Notes: a model not told the origin generated them from the letters alone. A stretch of DNA of 64,000 nt from Mannheimia haemolytica (GCF_004342115.1 NZ_SMAC01000013.1:1-64000), one strand, 5' to 3'. Counted from the first letter of the stretch, positions 9,475 through 21,717 are shown. Numbers and translations are program-made.

Positions 9475-9579
9475 CAAGCGGTCAAATTTACTCGCTTTCG
9501 CTCGCACTTCGTGCCATCAGCAAAGCCGATGTTCAAACGCAAGCGTTTGTACAAAAAAATGAGTAAATTCGACCGCTTG
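9475..9579. repeat. Three-hairpin repeat (copy A) nested inside an uptake-sequence stem
   Basis: CAAGCGGTCAAATTTACTC (9475-9493) faces GAGTAAATTCGACCGCTTG (9561-9579), making a long stem at the pyrG 3' end. Its loop holds copy A of the three-hairpin repeat (9491-9552): GCAC-TTC-GTGC, then ATCAGC-AAA-GCCGAT (one mismatch), then CAAACGC-AA-GCGTTTG, with GTTCAAA joining hairpins two and three. Copies B and C lie at 35714-35775 and 37044-37100. The outer stem probably terminates pyrG. Confidence 0.75.
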
Positions 9580-9589
9580 TTAAGTTTGA

Positions 9590-11275
<1,686 letters not shown>

Positions 11276-11490
11276 TTACTTCGTAAAAAAGAAACTATCA
11301 GGACGGGAAAGTAGTTTACATCAAATTACATTTTTTTGCTAATGGAAAATCGGCAAGCAGTCAGATTAATTCTTTTTTCAATAATGCCGACTAATCTTAA
11401 TTAATACACTATTATTTGCGATAGATCAGAATTAACCTACATGTTTATAGATATCATAATACCTGTTTTTCTAATACTGGAGACGATACA

Positions 11491-12540
11491 ATGAAAATCA
11501 AAAAATTACTACTGCCAACTCTGTTAAGCATTGCTACTATGCCAATTCAAGCAGCCGACCTACCTAATATTACAATTCTTGCAACTGGAGGGACAATTGC
11601 CGGTAGCCAAAAAAATACGGCAACCTCAGCTTATCAAGCTGGGCAGCTAAATATTGAAACACTCATAGAAGCCGTCCCGGATATTAAAAAATTAGCAAAT
11701 ATCAAAGGAGAACAAATCGTTAAAATCGGATCTCAGGATATGTCTGATGAAGTATGGCTAAAACTGGCAAAAGCAATTAATCAACAATGCCCAAACACAG
11801 ATGGCTTCGTTATTACGCACGGCACAGACACTATGGAGGAAACCGTATACTTCCTTGATATGACTGTAAAATGCGAAAAACCCGTAGTATTAGTGGGGGC
11901 CATGCGACCAGCAACTGAAAAAAGTGCCGACGGCGTATTAAATTTATATAACTCAGTTGTTGTCGCCAAAGATTCTAAATCTAGTGGCAAAGGGGTGTTG
12001 GTTGCAATGAATGATATTGTATTGGGCGCTCGCGATGTTACAAAAACCAGTACTACATCAGTGCAAACATTTAACTCACCAAACTTTGGCGCACTAGGCT
12101 ATATCCATAATAGCAAAGTTGATTATGAGCGCTCTCCTGAAAGTAAACACACCGTAAACACCCCTTTCAAAGTAGATGAATTAACGGAATTGCCAAAAGT
12201 CGGCATTATTTATGCTTATTCAAATATGCCAACCGAACCGCTTCAAGCATTATTAGATGCGAGTTATCAAGGCATCGTGGTTGCAGGAGTTGGCAATGGC
12301 AATATGAATGCGGCTAATTTGGCTTTACTTGAAGAAGCAGCTAAAAAAGGAATTACCGTGGTTCGCTCGTCTCGAGTGCCAACCGGATATACTACCCGAG
12401 ATGCAGAAATTGATGATAGCAAGTATGGTTTTATTGCTTCCGGCACATTAAATCCTCAAAAAGCTCGAGTATTACTGCAGCTCGCCTTAACACAAACAAA
12501 TGATATAAAAACTATTCAACAATATTTTGAAGATTTCTAA
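11491..12540 (+). CDS. ansB: Periplasmic type II L-asparaginase
   Basis: This enzyme hydrolyses asparagine to aspartate in the periplasm. Residues 1-22 are a signal peptide ending near IQAA. The active-site motif ATGGTIAGS gives the nucleophile T35, and the second motif THGTDTMEET gives the Thr-Asp pair. The mature start LPNITILATGGTIAG is nearly identical to E. coli AnsB. A GGAGACG ribosome site precedes the ATG. The upstream region (11228-11490) contains TTGCGATAGATCAG near 11416, a weak FNR-like sequence; E. coli ansB is FNR/CRP controlled, but this site is a poor match. Confidence 0.95.
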   Translation: MKIKKLLLPTLLSIATMPIQAADLPNITILATGGTIAGSQKNTATSAYQAGQLNIETLIEAVPDIKKLANIKGEQIVKIGSQDMSDEVWLKLAKAINQQCPNTDGFVITHGTDTMEETVYFLDMTVKCEKPVVLVGAMRPATEKSADGVLNLYNSVVVAKDSKSSGKGVLVAMNDIVLGARDVTKTSTTSVQTFNSPNFGALGYIHNSKVDYERSPESKHTVNTPFKVDELTELPKVGIIYAYSNMPTEPLQALLDASYQGIVVAGVGNGNMNAANLALLEEAAKKGITVVRSSRVPTGYTTRDAEIDDSKYGFIASGTLNPQKARVLLQLALTQTNDIKTIQQYFEDF

Positions 12541-12550
12541 AAAGTAAATA

Positions 12551-12596
12551 ACAAGCGGTCTATTTTGCAAAACAAATCACAAAATAGACCGCTTGT
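12551..12596. terminator. Bidirectional uptake-sequence-pair terminator (ansB / DUF3108 gene)
   Basis: ACAAGCGGTCTATTTTG (12551-12567) pairs perfectly over 17 bp with CAAAATAGACCGCTTGT (12580-12596). It lies between convergent genes. The pairing extends well beyond the uptake core, which supports a terminator role. Confidence 0.75.
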
Positions 12597-12613
12597 CTCA
12601 TTACTAATCTTTA

Positions 12614-13258
12614 TTATTTTACAAAGCTATCAAAAGTTAGCTCATAATTGTCGCCATCACGACTATAGGCGATATAGCGAGGGAATTTTTCACCTTCAAA
12701 TTTTTTCACCGTAATGTCTTTTTTATCACTGGTTCTAAACTTGTAGGTAATTTCTTGGTAGGTTTTGCCGCCTACTTTTACCTCTTTTTGGGCTTTGCGT
12801 AGCTGCACATTCGGTGTTGGGTAAAGTTTTTTACCGTTAGTAGTTTGAAAACTGCTCGGTAATTTATCGTAATAGCTCAACTGAAAGGCTGTGGTGAACA
12901 AATCATAAGTTGGCATAGTCAGCGCTTCTTCTTTTAGTGGCTCTTTCACTTTGCCATATTTTACCGTTTTAGAATCAATTTCTGCCATCGCATAAGTTTT
13001 GCCGTTACGGGTATCTCGGTAGCTCAACATATGAAATTGTTCGTTTTTTTCTGTTCCCTTCGCAGAAAAGACAATATTATATAAAGGCACATTAATTTTT
13101 GCCTGAATATTATATTGGCCACCACCGTTATTAAAGTTAATGTAGGCTGGCATTAAATAATTTGAGCTGTATTTCAACTTAAAATTCTCCGCACTGGCGT
13201 TTGAAATCAAGCCCAAAGTGACCACGATTACGCTCGCTAACTTCTGCCAAATTCTCAT
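12614..13258 (-). CDS. DUF3108-domain exported protein
   Basis: This 214-residue protein has an N-terminal signal peptide (MRIWQKLASVIVVTLGLISNASA, cut near residue 23) and a beta-rich DUF3108 body. Conserved patterns include NIVFSAKG, MLSYRDTRNGKTYAMAEID and YELTFDSFVK at the end. The molecular role of the family is unknown; it is probably periplasmic. It starts directly after cysB ends (no gap), so it is the last gene of a yjjG-cysB-DUF3108 unit. No link to sulfur metabolism is evident from its sequence. Confidence 0.85.
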   Translation of the reverse strand: MRIWQKLASVIVVTLGLISNASAENFKLKYSSNYLMPAYINFNNGGGQYNIQAKINVPLYNIVFSAKGTEKNEQFHMLSYRDTRNGKTYAMAEIDSKTVKYGKVKEPLKEEALTMPTYDLFTTAFQLSYYDKLPSSFQTTNGKKLYPTPNVQLRKAQKEVKVGGKTYQEITYKFRTSDKKDITVKKFEGEKFPRYIAYSRDGDNYELTFDSFVK

Positions 13259-14922
<1,664 letters not shown>

Positions 14923-14997
14923 AATATTCCTTTTTTAACTTAGATAACAAGCGGTCAAATTTTTCTAATTTTTCGCATACCGCTGATAAAGCCACGC

Positions 14998-15891
14998 TTA
15001 AGCACAACACTCTTTCATTTTTTGCTGAATCCACTCAACAAAAAATTGTACTTTCTGAACTTGGGCTGATTGCGAAGGATAGACAACATAGAACGATTTT
15101 TCATCAAACAATGTGGTTGGGAAAGGCTCTATTAAAGTACCTTTTTCAATTTCGTGCTGTGCCAACAACTGGTTGGCAATCGCAATGCCTTGTTGGTGCA
15201 TTGCAGCTTGAAGCACCATAAAAGTATGGCTAAAAATTGAGCCAGTTTCCGCATCTACTATATCTTCTATATGCAAATGTTCAACCATTCTTTTCCACTT
15301 ATTATGGGTGGAGGAATGTAATAAATGCTTACCTGCTAAATCCGCCGGTAAATGAATGGTATTTTGCGATAAATACTCAGGCGAAGCTAAAATAACAATA
15401 CGGGATTCCGTCAAACGGATAGATTCCAGACCTTGCCAATCCCCCTTACCATAATAAATAGCAACATCTGTTTCTTTACCTAATAATCCCTCATCTTGAT
15501 CAACACCCTTAATACGTACTTCCACTTCTGGATATTTTTCGTGGAAATCCGCCAAACGTGGGACTAACCAATGCATACCAAATGTTTGTGGTACGCTAAT
15601 AGTCAGAATTTGACGACTACTTTGCTGCCTAATTTTATCTGTTGCGAGAGCAATTTGTTCTAATAATGGCTGAACTTCATAGAAATATTGTGCGCCTAAC
15701 TCAGTTAATTCCAGCAAACGGTTACGGCGATGGAACAGGGAAGCACCTAAAAAATCTTCTAATAGTTTAATTTGGTGGCTCACTGCAGCTTGTGTGACGA
15801 AAAGATCTTCTGCCGCTTTAGTAAAATTTAAATGGCGTGCAGCAGATTCAAATGCTTTCAATGCATTGAGTGGTGGAAGTTTTTTGTTCAT
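14998..15891 (-). CDS. gcvA: GcvA, LysR-type regulator of glycine cleavage
   Basis: The 297-residue protein starts MNKKLPPLNALKAFESAARH and has the helix-turn-helix FTKAAEDLFVTQAAVSHQIK (about 23-42), close to E. coli GcvA. GcvA activates gcvTHP and the divergent small RNA gene gcvB. Here the gcvB gene lies directly upstream and divergent, as in enteric bacteria, which confirms the assignment. No gcvTHP operon is in the window. A lone uptake sequence at 14947-14956 lies downstream. Confidence 0.94.
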   Translation of the reverse strand: MNKKLPPLNALKAFESAARHLNFTKAAEDLFVTQAAVSHQIKLLEDFLGASLFHRRNRLLELTELGAQYFYEVQPLLEQIALATDKIRQQSSRQILTISVPQTFGMHWLVPRLADFHEKYPEVEVRIKGVDQDEGLLGKETDVAIYYGKGDWQGLESIRLTESRIVILASPEYLSQNTIHLPADLAGKHLLHSSTHNKWKRMVEHLHIEDIVDAETGSIFSHTFMVLQAAMHQQGIAIANQLLAQHEIEKGTLIEPFPTTLFDEKSFYVVYPSQSAQVQKVQFFVEWIQQKMKECCA

Positions 15892-15965
15892 AATTTTTCA
15901 ATCTAATAGATTACTAAACAAGCAACTCTATTATTTTTTCTGATAGTTTAAATAAAAAAAATTCG

Positions 15966-15995
15966 TTTGATGCTTGCAAATAGAAATAATAAAAT
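15966..15995 (+). promoter_or_regulatory. Putative gcvB promoter
   Basis: TTTGAT (15966-15971) and TAAAAT (15990-15995) are separated by 18 bp and would start transcription near 16001. The shared gcvA/gcvB gap should also contain GcvA sites, which I cannot place reliably. Confidence 0.45.
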
Positions 15996-16000
15996 ATCCG

Positions 16001-16172
16001 CATACTTAGATGGATAGTTTAGAATTTATTTCTATTCCTAAATTTTAAGTATGATGTTGTGTTTGCATATTGGTCTAGGAAACTAGACTAGAGTAACGAA
16101 AGTTACTTGTTTCACTTCCTGTATATTTTGAACCGTATTGGTTTATAACCGCCCACTTTGGGCGGTTTTTTT
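16001..16172 (+). ncRNA. gcvB: GcvB small regulatory RNA
   Basis: GcvB is an Hfq-dependent RNA that represses many amino-acid and peptide transporter mRNAs. The diagnostic G/U-rich R1 region GATGTTGTGTTTGCATATTG lies near 16052-16071, followed by TGGTCTAGGAAACTAGACTA (a hairpin). Next come AGTAACGAAAGTTACT and TTTCACTTCCTGTATATTTT, all matching the order of the enteric RNA. It ends at ACCGCCC-ACTTT-GGGCGGT plus a T run (16148-16172). The position divergent from gcvA is the conserved one. The 5' end is estimated from a promoter-like sequence. At about 170 nt it is shorter than the 206-nt E. coli RNA, mainly in the 5' part. Confidence 0.9.
16148..16172 (+). terminator. gcvB intrinsic terminator
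   Basis: A seven-base-pair GC-rich stem (ACCGCCC/GGGCGGT) with a five-base loop is followed by a run of seven T residues broken only by C. Confidence 0.9.
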
Positions 16173-16336
16173 CTATGTAAAAAAACAGCACAAAACCTAG
16201 ATCGCATTCTATATTATTCGCTACCTTTATTCTAGCCTTTCTGCTTTTTTATTCTTTCACTTTAATCTATTATAAAAAGAGGTTTTATAGTATGCTAAAG
16301 CCTATTTTTCATTTGCAATAATTACCGAGAGTTCTT

Positions 16337-17374
16337 TTGAGTAAACCGAAATTAACCCATAACCAACAGCGTAGAATCCAATCTAACCATCATAAGCGTA
16401 TCAACAAAAAAGAGATTGAATGGCAAGATGAAATGTTAGGAGAAATGCAACAGGGCATCGTCGTTACTCGCCACGTTAAACACGCTGATGTTGAAACCGC
16501 AGAGGGGCAAATTTTCCGCTGTAATATCCGCCGTACATTGAAAAATGTAGTGGTGGGCGATCAGGTTTCTTGGCGTAAAGGTAGTGAGCAACTACAAGGG
16601 ATTAGTGGGGTCATTGAAGCCGTCTTCCCACGTAAAAATGAACTTACCCGCCCCGATTATTATGACGGTATTAAGGTGATGGCATCGAACATCGATCAAA
16701 TCATTATTGTATCAGCTGTGCTACCTACACTTTCGCTGAATATTATCGACCGTTATTTAGTGATTTGCGAAACGGCGAATATTCCTGCCTTAATCGTGCT
16801 AAACAAAATTGATTTATTAAACGAAAGCGAACGGCAAGCAGTTAAAGAGCAGCTCAAAATCTATGAAGAGATTGGCTATGAAACCCTATGTTTATCGGCT
16901 GATACGGGTGAAAATATGCAGGCGTTACACCAATATCTTGCTAAAGGTACGTCTATTTTTGTCGGACAATCCGGCGTGGGGAAATCCAGCCTAATTAACC
17001 AACTGTTACCTGAAGTCAATGCTCTCACTGGCTCAGTGAGCGATAACTCAGGGTTAGGTCAGCACACCACCACTGCCTCTCGCTTATACCATTTACCGCA
17101 AGGCGGACAGCTGATTGACTCGCCGGGCATTCGAGAATTTGGCTTATGGCATTTAGAACCTGAGCAAATCACCTTAGGCTATCGAGAATTTCAATCGGTT
17201 TTAGGCACGTGCAAATTCCGTGATTGCAAACACAAAACCGACCCGGGTTGTGCCTTAAGACAAGCGGTCGAAAATGGCGAAATTTCTGCAATTCGGTTTG
17301 AAAATTACCATCGCTTAATTGAAAGCCTGTCTGAAACCAAAAGCCAACGCCATTTCAGAAAAGAAGAAGTATAA
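16337..17374 (+). CDS. rsgA: RsgA, ribosome small-subunit-dependent GTPase
   Basis: RsgA is a GTPase that checks late 30S subunit assembly. The 345-residue protein has an N-terminal OB fold (about 35-110) and a circularly permuted GTPase domain: the NKID motif (VLNKIDLL) precedes the P loop GQSGVGKSS and then DSPGIREF. It ends with a zinc-binding [14 protein letters not shown]. It starts at TTG (16337), because the encoded [14 protein letters not shown] matches the family start and no nearby ATG does. It overlaps rnhB by one base. Confidence 0.95.
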   Translation: MSKPKLTHNQQRRIQSNHHKRINKKEIEWQDEMLGEMQQGIVVTRHVKHADVETAEGQIFRCNIRRTLKNVVVGDQVSWRKGSEQLQGISGVIEAVFPRKNELTRPDYYDGIKVMASNIDQIIIVSAVLPTLSLNIIDRYLVICETANIPALIVLNKIDLLNESERQAVKEQLKIYEEIGYETLCLSADTGENMQALHQYLAKGTSIFVGQSGVGKSSLINQLLPEVNALTGSVSDNSGLGQHTTTASRLYHLPQGGQLIDSPGIREFGLWHLEPEQITLGYREFQSVLGTCKFRDCKHKTDPGCALRQAVENGEISAIRFENYHRLIESLSETKSQRHFRKEEV

Positions 17375-17970
17375 TGAATGAATTTATTTACCCTAACGCC
17401 CGATTAATCGCCGGTGTTGACGAAGTCGGACGAGGACCTTTAGTCGGAGCGGTTGTGACCGCAGCCGTGATTTTAGATCCGAATAACCCGATTCAGGGCT
17501 TAACCGATTCCAAAAAATTATCCGAGAAAAAACGCCAAGCTTTGGCAGAAGAGATTAAAGCCAAGGCTCTGAGCTGGTCGCTAGGACGTGCCGAGCCGAC
17601 AGAAATTGATGAGCTGAATATTTTAAATGCGACAATGTTGGCAATGCAACGTGCGGTTGCCGGCTTGCATATTCAGCCGGATTTTGTGCTAATTGACGGC
17701 AATCGTCCGCCAAAACTGCCAATGCCGGCACAAGCGGTGGTGAAAGGAGACAGCTTAGTGGCTGAAATCAGTGCTGCTTCGATTATTGCCAAAGTCGCCC
17801 GAGATCAAGAAATGGACGAATTAGACCAACAATTTCCGCAATACGGCTTCGCACAGCACAAAGGCTACCCGACTAAACTCCATTTTGAAAAATTAGCAGA
17901 ATTTGGGGCAACACCTTATCATCGTAAGAGTTTTGCCCCTGTAAGAAAAGTATTAGGTTTAATCGATTAG
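17374..17970 (+). CDS. rnhB: RnhB, ribonuclease HII
   Basis: RNase HII removes ribonucleotides from DNA and RNA:DNA hybrids. The 198-residue protein has the catalytic [12 protein letters not shown] near residue 14 (Asp-Glu), [10 protein letters not shown] with the third acidic residue, and [15 protein letters not shown]. The ATG overlaps the rsgA stop (ATAATG). Length is typical. In E. coli rnhB sits in the lpxB cluster; here it is paired with rsgA and hinT. Confidence 0.96.
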   Translation: MNEFIYPNARLIAGVDEVGRGPLVGAVVTAAVILDPNNPIQGLTDSKKLSEKKRQALAEEIKAKALSWSLGRAEPTEIDELNILNATMLAMQRAVAGLHIQPDFVLIDGNRPPKLPMPAQAVVKGDSLVAEISAASIIAKVARDQEMDELDQQFPQYGFAQHKGYPTKLHFEKLAEFGATPYHRKSFAPVRKVLGLID

Positions 17971-17982
17971 AAGGAAAACACA

Positions 17983-18342
17983 ATGACTACAGAGTACCAA
18001 GAAACGATTTTCACCAAAATCATCAATAAAGAAATTCCGGCAAATATTGTCTATCAAGATGAACTTGTGACCGCATTTCGTGATATTGCTCCACAAGCAC
18101 CCACGCATATTTTGATTATTCCGAATAAATTTATTCCAACCGTCAATCACGTGAGTAATGAAGATGAATTAGCCCTAGGGCGTTTATTTACGGTGGCGGC
18201 AAAATTAGCCCAAGAAGAAGGCATTGCCGAAGAAGGCTATCGCTTAGTGATGAATTGTAATAAAAACGGCGGGCAGGAAGTGTTCCATATTCATATGCAC
18301 TTGTTAGGCGGACAAAAACTAGGACCTTTAGTGGCAAAATAA
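17983..18342 (+). CDS. hinT: HinT, purine nucleoside phosphoramidase (HIT family)
   Basis: The 119-residue HIT protein ends with the triad motif HIHMHLLGG (H-x-H-x-H) and has [16 protein letters not shown] in the N-terminal half. Members hydrolyse adenosine phosphoramidates and act on aminoacyl adenylates. It follows rnhB by 12 bp with an AAGGAAAA ribosome site, and is followed 2 bp later by the YcfL-like lipoprotein gene, the same hinT-ycfL order as in E. coli. Confidence 0.94.
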   Translation: MTTEYQETIFTKIINKEIPANIVYQDELVTAFRDIAPQAPTHILIIPNKFIPTVNHVSNEDELALGRLFTVAAKLAQEEGIAEEGYRLVMNCNKNGGQEVFHIHMHLLGGQKLGPLVAK

Positions 18343-18344
18343 CT

Positions 18345-18716
18345 ATGCGTATTTCCTACTTTGCATTTGCAATTTTTTCGATTTTTTTGACCGCTTGTGG
18401 TAGCAAACCTGTCAGCTATTTACCAACCGGCTCAGAGCCTATTGTCAATATTGAGTCTGACATTGCTGAAAAGATAGAGCTGGAAACGAATAGCAAGCAA
18501 TTTAGCACCACAAATTTAACTGAATTTCCGCTTAATCTTACTTATAAATTATTTTGGTATAATAAAGATGGGGTAACACAATCCCATAACGGTATATCAG
18601 ATAGTATCGGCTGGCAACATCTATGGTTGCAACCTAAGCAAAAACAGACCATTGCACTCATTAAACCGACGGAAGAAAGCCATAATTACCGCCTCTATTT
18701 ACGAGGCGTAAAATAG
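18345..18716 (+). CDS. YcfL-family (DUF1425) lipoprotein
   Basis: This 123-residue protein has a lipoprotein signal, MRISYFAFAIFSIFLTAC, with the lipobox cysteine at residue 18. It is followed by a small beta-rich domain of the DUF1425/YcfL type (YKLFWYNKDGV; IGWQHLWLQPKQKQTI). The function is unknown. It is the last gene of the rsgA-rnhB-hinT unit and its context (hinT-ycfL) is conserved. In E. coli the next gene is lpoB, which is absent here. An uptake-like TTTTTGACCGCTTGTGG occurs inside its signal-peptide coding region. Confidence 0.8.
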   Translation: MRISYFAFAIFSIFLTACGSKPVSYLPTGSEPIVNIESDIAEKIELETNSKQFSTTNLTEFPLNLTYKLFWYNKDGVTQSHNGISDSIGWQHLWLQPKQKQTIALIKPTEESHNYRLYLRGVK

Positions 18717-18721
18717 CAAAA

Positions 18722-18748
18722 AAGCAGAGCCAACTGCTCTGCTTCTTT
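18722..18748. terminator. Bidirectional terminator
   Basis: AAGCAGAGC (18722-18730) pairs with GCTCTGCTT (18736-18744), with A-rich and T-rich flanks. It lies between convergent genes. Confidence 0.85.
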
Positions 18749-18750
18749 AT

Positions 18751-19380
18751 TTATTTCAAAAACGGGTTGGTCTGTTTTTCCCGCCCGATAGTTGTGTGTG
18801 GACCATGTCCCGGTATGATGATGAAATCATCATCTAAATCAAACATTTTTTCCCTGATCGTTTCCAATAACTGGCTATGGTTGCCTAAATAGAGATCTGT
18901 TCGACCTATGCTATTTTGGAATAAAACATCGCCACTAAAAGCAATACGATTGTCAAAATCAAAAAAACCGATATGACCCGGAGCATGACCCGGCAAATGT
19001 CGAACGGTATAGCTCAGCTCGCCGACTTCGACCCGATCACCTTCCTCCAACCAATGATCCGGCAAAAAGCCATTTACTGGTGGTAATCCAAATTGTTGGC
19101 ACATTTCCGGCAAACGTTCAAATAAAGGTTTATCTGCAAGATGCGAGCCGAAAACCTCTACTTGAAAATGCTCTCTCAACTTTTCCACCGCCATAATATG
19201 ATCTAAATGACCGTGCGTAATCAATAATTTCTGAACCTTAAGCTGCTGAGATTCAACAAATTGAATAATGCCTTCGGCATTATCGCCGCCATCAATAATA
19301 GCCGCATTCTTATTTTCGTCCCAAATCACCGTGCAATTTTGTTGAAATGGACTAACAGGAATAATTTGCAAATTAAACAT
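18751..19380 (-). CDS. gloC: GloC/YcbL-type hydroxyacylglutathione hydrolase
   Basis: The 209-residue metallo-beta-lactamase-fold hydrolase has the metal motif THGHLDHI (about 53-60), further ligands in HLPGHAPGHIGF and SGDVLF, and HGPHTTIG near the end. It corresponds to YcbL (type II glyoxalase GloC), which hydrolyses S-lactoylglutathione in methylglyoxal detoxification. It lies 16 bp after mepK and keeps the ldtD-mepK-gloC order of E. coli. Substrate is by homology. Confidence 0.88.
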   Translation of the reverse strand: MFNLQIIPVSPFQQNCTVIWDENKNAAIIDGGDNAEGIIQFVESQQLKVQKLLITHGHLDHIMAVEKLREHFQVEVFGSHLADKPLFERLPEMCQQFGLPPVNGFLPDHWLEEGDRVEVGELSYTVRHLPGHAPGHIGFFDFDNRIAFSGDVLFQNSIGRTDLYLGNHSQLLETIREKMFDLDDDFIIIPGHGPHTTIGREKQTNPFLK

Positions 19381-19396
19381 AAAATAAGACCGCTTG

Positions 19397-19951
19397 TTAG
19401 CCTCTCCAAGTGCGAACTGGGCCAGTATCTACGTGAACAAAGTTACTACGAGGATAATAACCTACGCCACCATTATTCAAGCTCTCAGCCGCTTGTTTTA
19501 CTTTATATAACGGCACACCTGATACTTGGAAATCTACTGCTTGCCCAAGAATATGGTAACTATGGCTGGCAACACCACGGCTTCTACGACGAAGTCTTGC
19601 ATTTGTTTGTGCGGAGCGATAGCCACTTAATACTAGGATTTCCGCATTATGGAAACCTAAACGGCGTTGTAATTGATTCAATTTGACAAATAATTTTGGA
19701 TCAATTGCTTTAACTTGATTGATATGACGATCCCGCATTAAATAGTTTAACTGGCTTAAATCGGTTTTATTTAATCCACCTGCACCAAATTTAGCAGTGT
19801 AAGTATCGCCTGTATTCACATTACGAAAACGTAACGCAGCTGGGGCAGGAGTAGAAAGCGCTGCCATTACTTGACCCGGCAGAAGGCTAGCCCCTAAAAC
19901 AAGTCCGCCGAGTGATAGCCACTTACGGCGTTGAACATTAATTTGTTTCAT
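19397..19951 (-). CDS. mepK: MepK/YcbK-type murein endopeptidase with Tat signal
   Basis: The 184-residue DUF882/M15-like protein has a twin-arginine signal, RRKWLSLGGLVLGASLLPG (about 8-26), so it is probably exported folded. The catalytic region includes LSGYRSAQTNARLRRRSRGVASHS and SYHILGQAVDFQVSG, with zinc ligands His and Asp, and FVHVDTG at the end. E. coli MepK cuts L,D-cross-links in peptidoglycan. Its neighbour ldtD makes those links, so the two act on the same bond. Confidence 0.88.
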   Translation of the reverse strand: MKQINVQRRKWLSLGGLVLGASLLPGQVMAALSTPAPAALRFRNVNTGDTYTAKFGAGGLNKTDLSQLNYLMRDRHINQVKAIDPKLFVKLNQLQRRLGFHNAEILVLSGYRSAQTNARLRRRSRGVASHSYHILGQAVDFQVSGVPLYKVKQAAESLNNGGVGYYPRSNFVHVDTGPVRTWRG

Positions 19952-20074
19952 TTTTTCCTCATAGGTTAGCTAATGATTTATAGAAAATCACTCACAAATG
20001 AGCGAATTTCTATACACCATACTTAAAGTAAAAATTTACAATCGTAAATTTATGTAAGCTATATTTTCAAAAAG

Positions 20075-20101
20075 TTCCAAGAAGATGATATCTTCTTGGA
20101 A
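20075..20101 (-). terminator. ldtD terminator
   Basis: TTCCAAGAAGAT (20075-20086) and ATCTTCTTGGAA (20090-20101) form a 12-bp stem. On the minus strand it is followed by CTTTTTG. It lies 20 bp after the ldtD stop. Confidence 0.8.
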
Positions 20102-20120
20102 TTTATCAGAAATAGCACGA

Positions 20121-21653
20121 TTAAATAATGCTCTTTAATTTTCCCCAATTCACAGAATGTTGTGGGATTTTGGCATCAAAGTTATAAATGTCCGGAAGGG
20201 TTTGCACTTTTCCACCTTCAACCCAAGCCGTCACATAATAGAGATAAACCGGGTTATCTGAACGAATCTGAGCCGAGGTCGTCTTCTTACTGCCTAAGAC
20301 TTGATTCTTTTTATCAGATCCCCAACCCGCTTCTTTTAATAAAATGGTTGCCAATTCATCAGATTTTTCTACACGGACACAACCAGAACTTAACGCACGC
20401 CCCGTTTTACCAAATAATCCTCTATTTGGCGTATCATGCAAATAAATTGCATCCGAACTTGGCATATTAAATTTATAACGTCCTAAAGCGCTATCATCAC
20501 CTGCTTTCTGGCGAATACGGTATGGTGAACTTTTAGCATTTAAATATTGTGACCAATTTACGCTACGCGGATTAATTTTATTGCCACTACTATCAAGAAT
20601 TTCGAAACTAGCACGATCTGCATAACCTGGGTCACGCGCTAGTTTAGGAATAATATCTTTAGTCATAATACTAGTCGGCACATTCCAAGGTGGATTCACT
20701 ACCACATTGCTCAGCTTACTATCCATTACCGGTGTACGGCGATCTTCTCGCCCAACAATCACTTTAGATTGAAGAGCTAAATTACCATCACGGAAATAAT
20801 ATAATTGATAGCTTGGGATATTCACAAAAATTCCATTGTTAAAACTTGGAATAATACGTAAACGTTGAGCATTGAGCGCTAATTTATAGAAAGAAGCCCC
20901 ATTACCGCCACCAGCTACCTCCGTAACAGCTTTACCTTTTTTGGCTTTAGGTGCTGAAGAGCCTCCTGCCATTGCCAATACTCTCTGTGCCGTATCACGA
21001 TATAAATGGTTTCTTGGAACAAGGTTTGTTACAAACTGCCCAGAATCGCCTTCCCTCACGGCATTAGTCCATTGGAAGATTTGCTCTGAAGAGGGCGATT
21101 TTGGTACATAACTGCCTAAGTTATATAACCAATTATTTGCATTTTTAAACACATTTTTGTTGTAATACAAATAATCTAAGAAGCCATCAGTTAATAAAAT
21201 ATCTCTACCTAAACCTTCCGGTTGATTTAAGATTTGCTGCAATGCCTTAGCTGATTTAGAGGATACCCCACTTACTGCAAATAATGCATATTCTTTCAAA
21301 AATGCTTTTTCTGCGGCTTTATCATTCCACATTGTCGCAAATTCACTGTCTAAATAAACCTTAGTTGTTGCTTGGCTCAGCAATAAGGCATTATTACCTA
21401 TTTCTTGCTTAATTCTTGCTTCCGCTTCTGCAAATTTTCTTGCTTGCTCTTGACGAATTTGTTCCTGTTCTAACGCATAATCGGCCTGTTTTACCAATTC
21501 TGCAGCACGAGCCTGCTGAGCTGCAAAACTTAATTGTGGTAAAATATTATCTTGTACAACAGGCTCAGAAGCCACCTGAGCAACTGTGGCTGTTTCAGCC
21601 AAAGCCATGCCAGAAAACGCCACCATAATAGGTAATAATTTAAAGGTTTTCAC
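20121..21653 (-). CDS. ldtD: LdtD/YcbB-type L,D-transpeptidase
   Basis: The 510-residue exported protein has a signal peptide (MKTFKLLPIMVAFSGMALA), a glutamine/glutamate-rich coiled segment (about 30-80), and a C-terminal YkuD domain. The catalytic signature is IYLHDTPNRGLFG...ALSSGCVRVE, with the conserved His and the nucleophilic Cys. It forms 3-3 cross-links in peptidoglycan and can bypass penicillin-binding proteins in E. coli. Upstream of mepK and gloC on the same strand, but with its own terminator. It is shorter than the 615-residue E. coli enzyme. Confidence 0.9.
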   Translation of the reverse strand: MKTFKLLPIMVAFSGMALAETATVAQVASEPVVQDNILPQLSFAAQQARAAELVKQADYALEQEQIRQEQARKFAEAEARIKQEIGNNALLLSQATTKVYLDSEFATMWNDKAAEKAFLKEYALFAVSGVSSKSAKALQQILNQPEGLGRDILLTDGFLDYLYYNKNVFKNANNWLYNLGSYVPKSPSSEQIFQWTNAVREGDSGQFVTNLVPRNHLYRDTAQRVLAMAGGSSAPKAKKGKAVTEVAGGGNGASFYKLALNAQRLRIIPSFNNGIFVNIPSYQLYYFRDGNLALQSKVIVGREDRRTPVMDSKLSNVVVNPPWNVPTSIMTKDIIPKLARDPGYADRASFEILDSSGNKINPRSVNWSQYLNAKSSPYRIRQKAGDDSALGRYKFNMPSSDAIYLHDTPNRGLFGKTGRALSSGCVRVEKSDELATILLKEAGWGSDKKNQVLGSKKTTSAQIRSDNPVYLYYVTAWVEGGKVQTLPDIYNFDAKIPQHSVNWGKLKSII

Positions 21654-21694
21654 CCACTCTTCCTCTTAATATTTGCAAATTTATAAAAAAATAA

Positions 21695-21717
21695 ACCGCT
21701 TAGCAGAGCTAAGCGGT
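21695..21717 (-). terminator. prc terminator
   Basis: ACCGCTTAGC-AGA-GCTAAGCGGT is a perfect 10-bp stem between the prc end and the ldtD start, followed on the minus strand by a T-rich stretch. Confidence 0.8.

Noticed and set aside
11416-11429. FNR or CRP site upstream of ansB
   Set aside because: TTGCGATAGATCAG matches only about half of the FNR consensus and does not fit CRP spacing.
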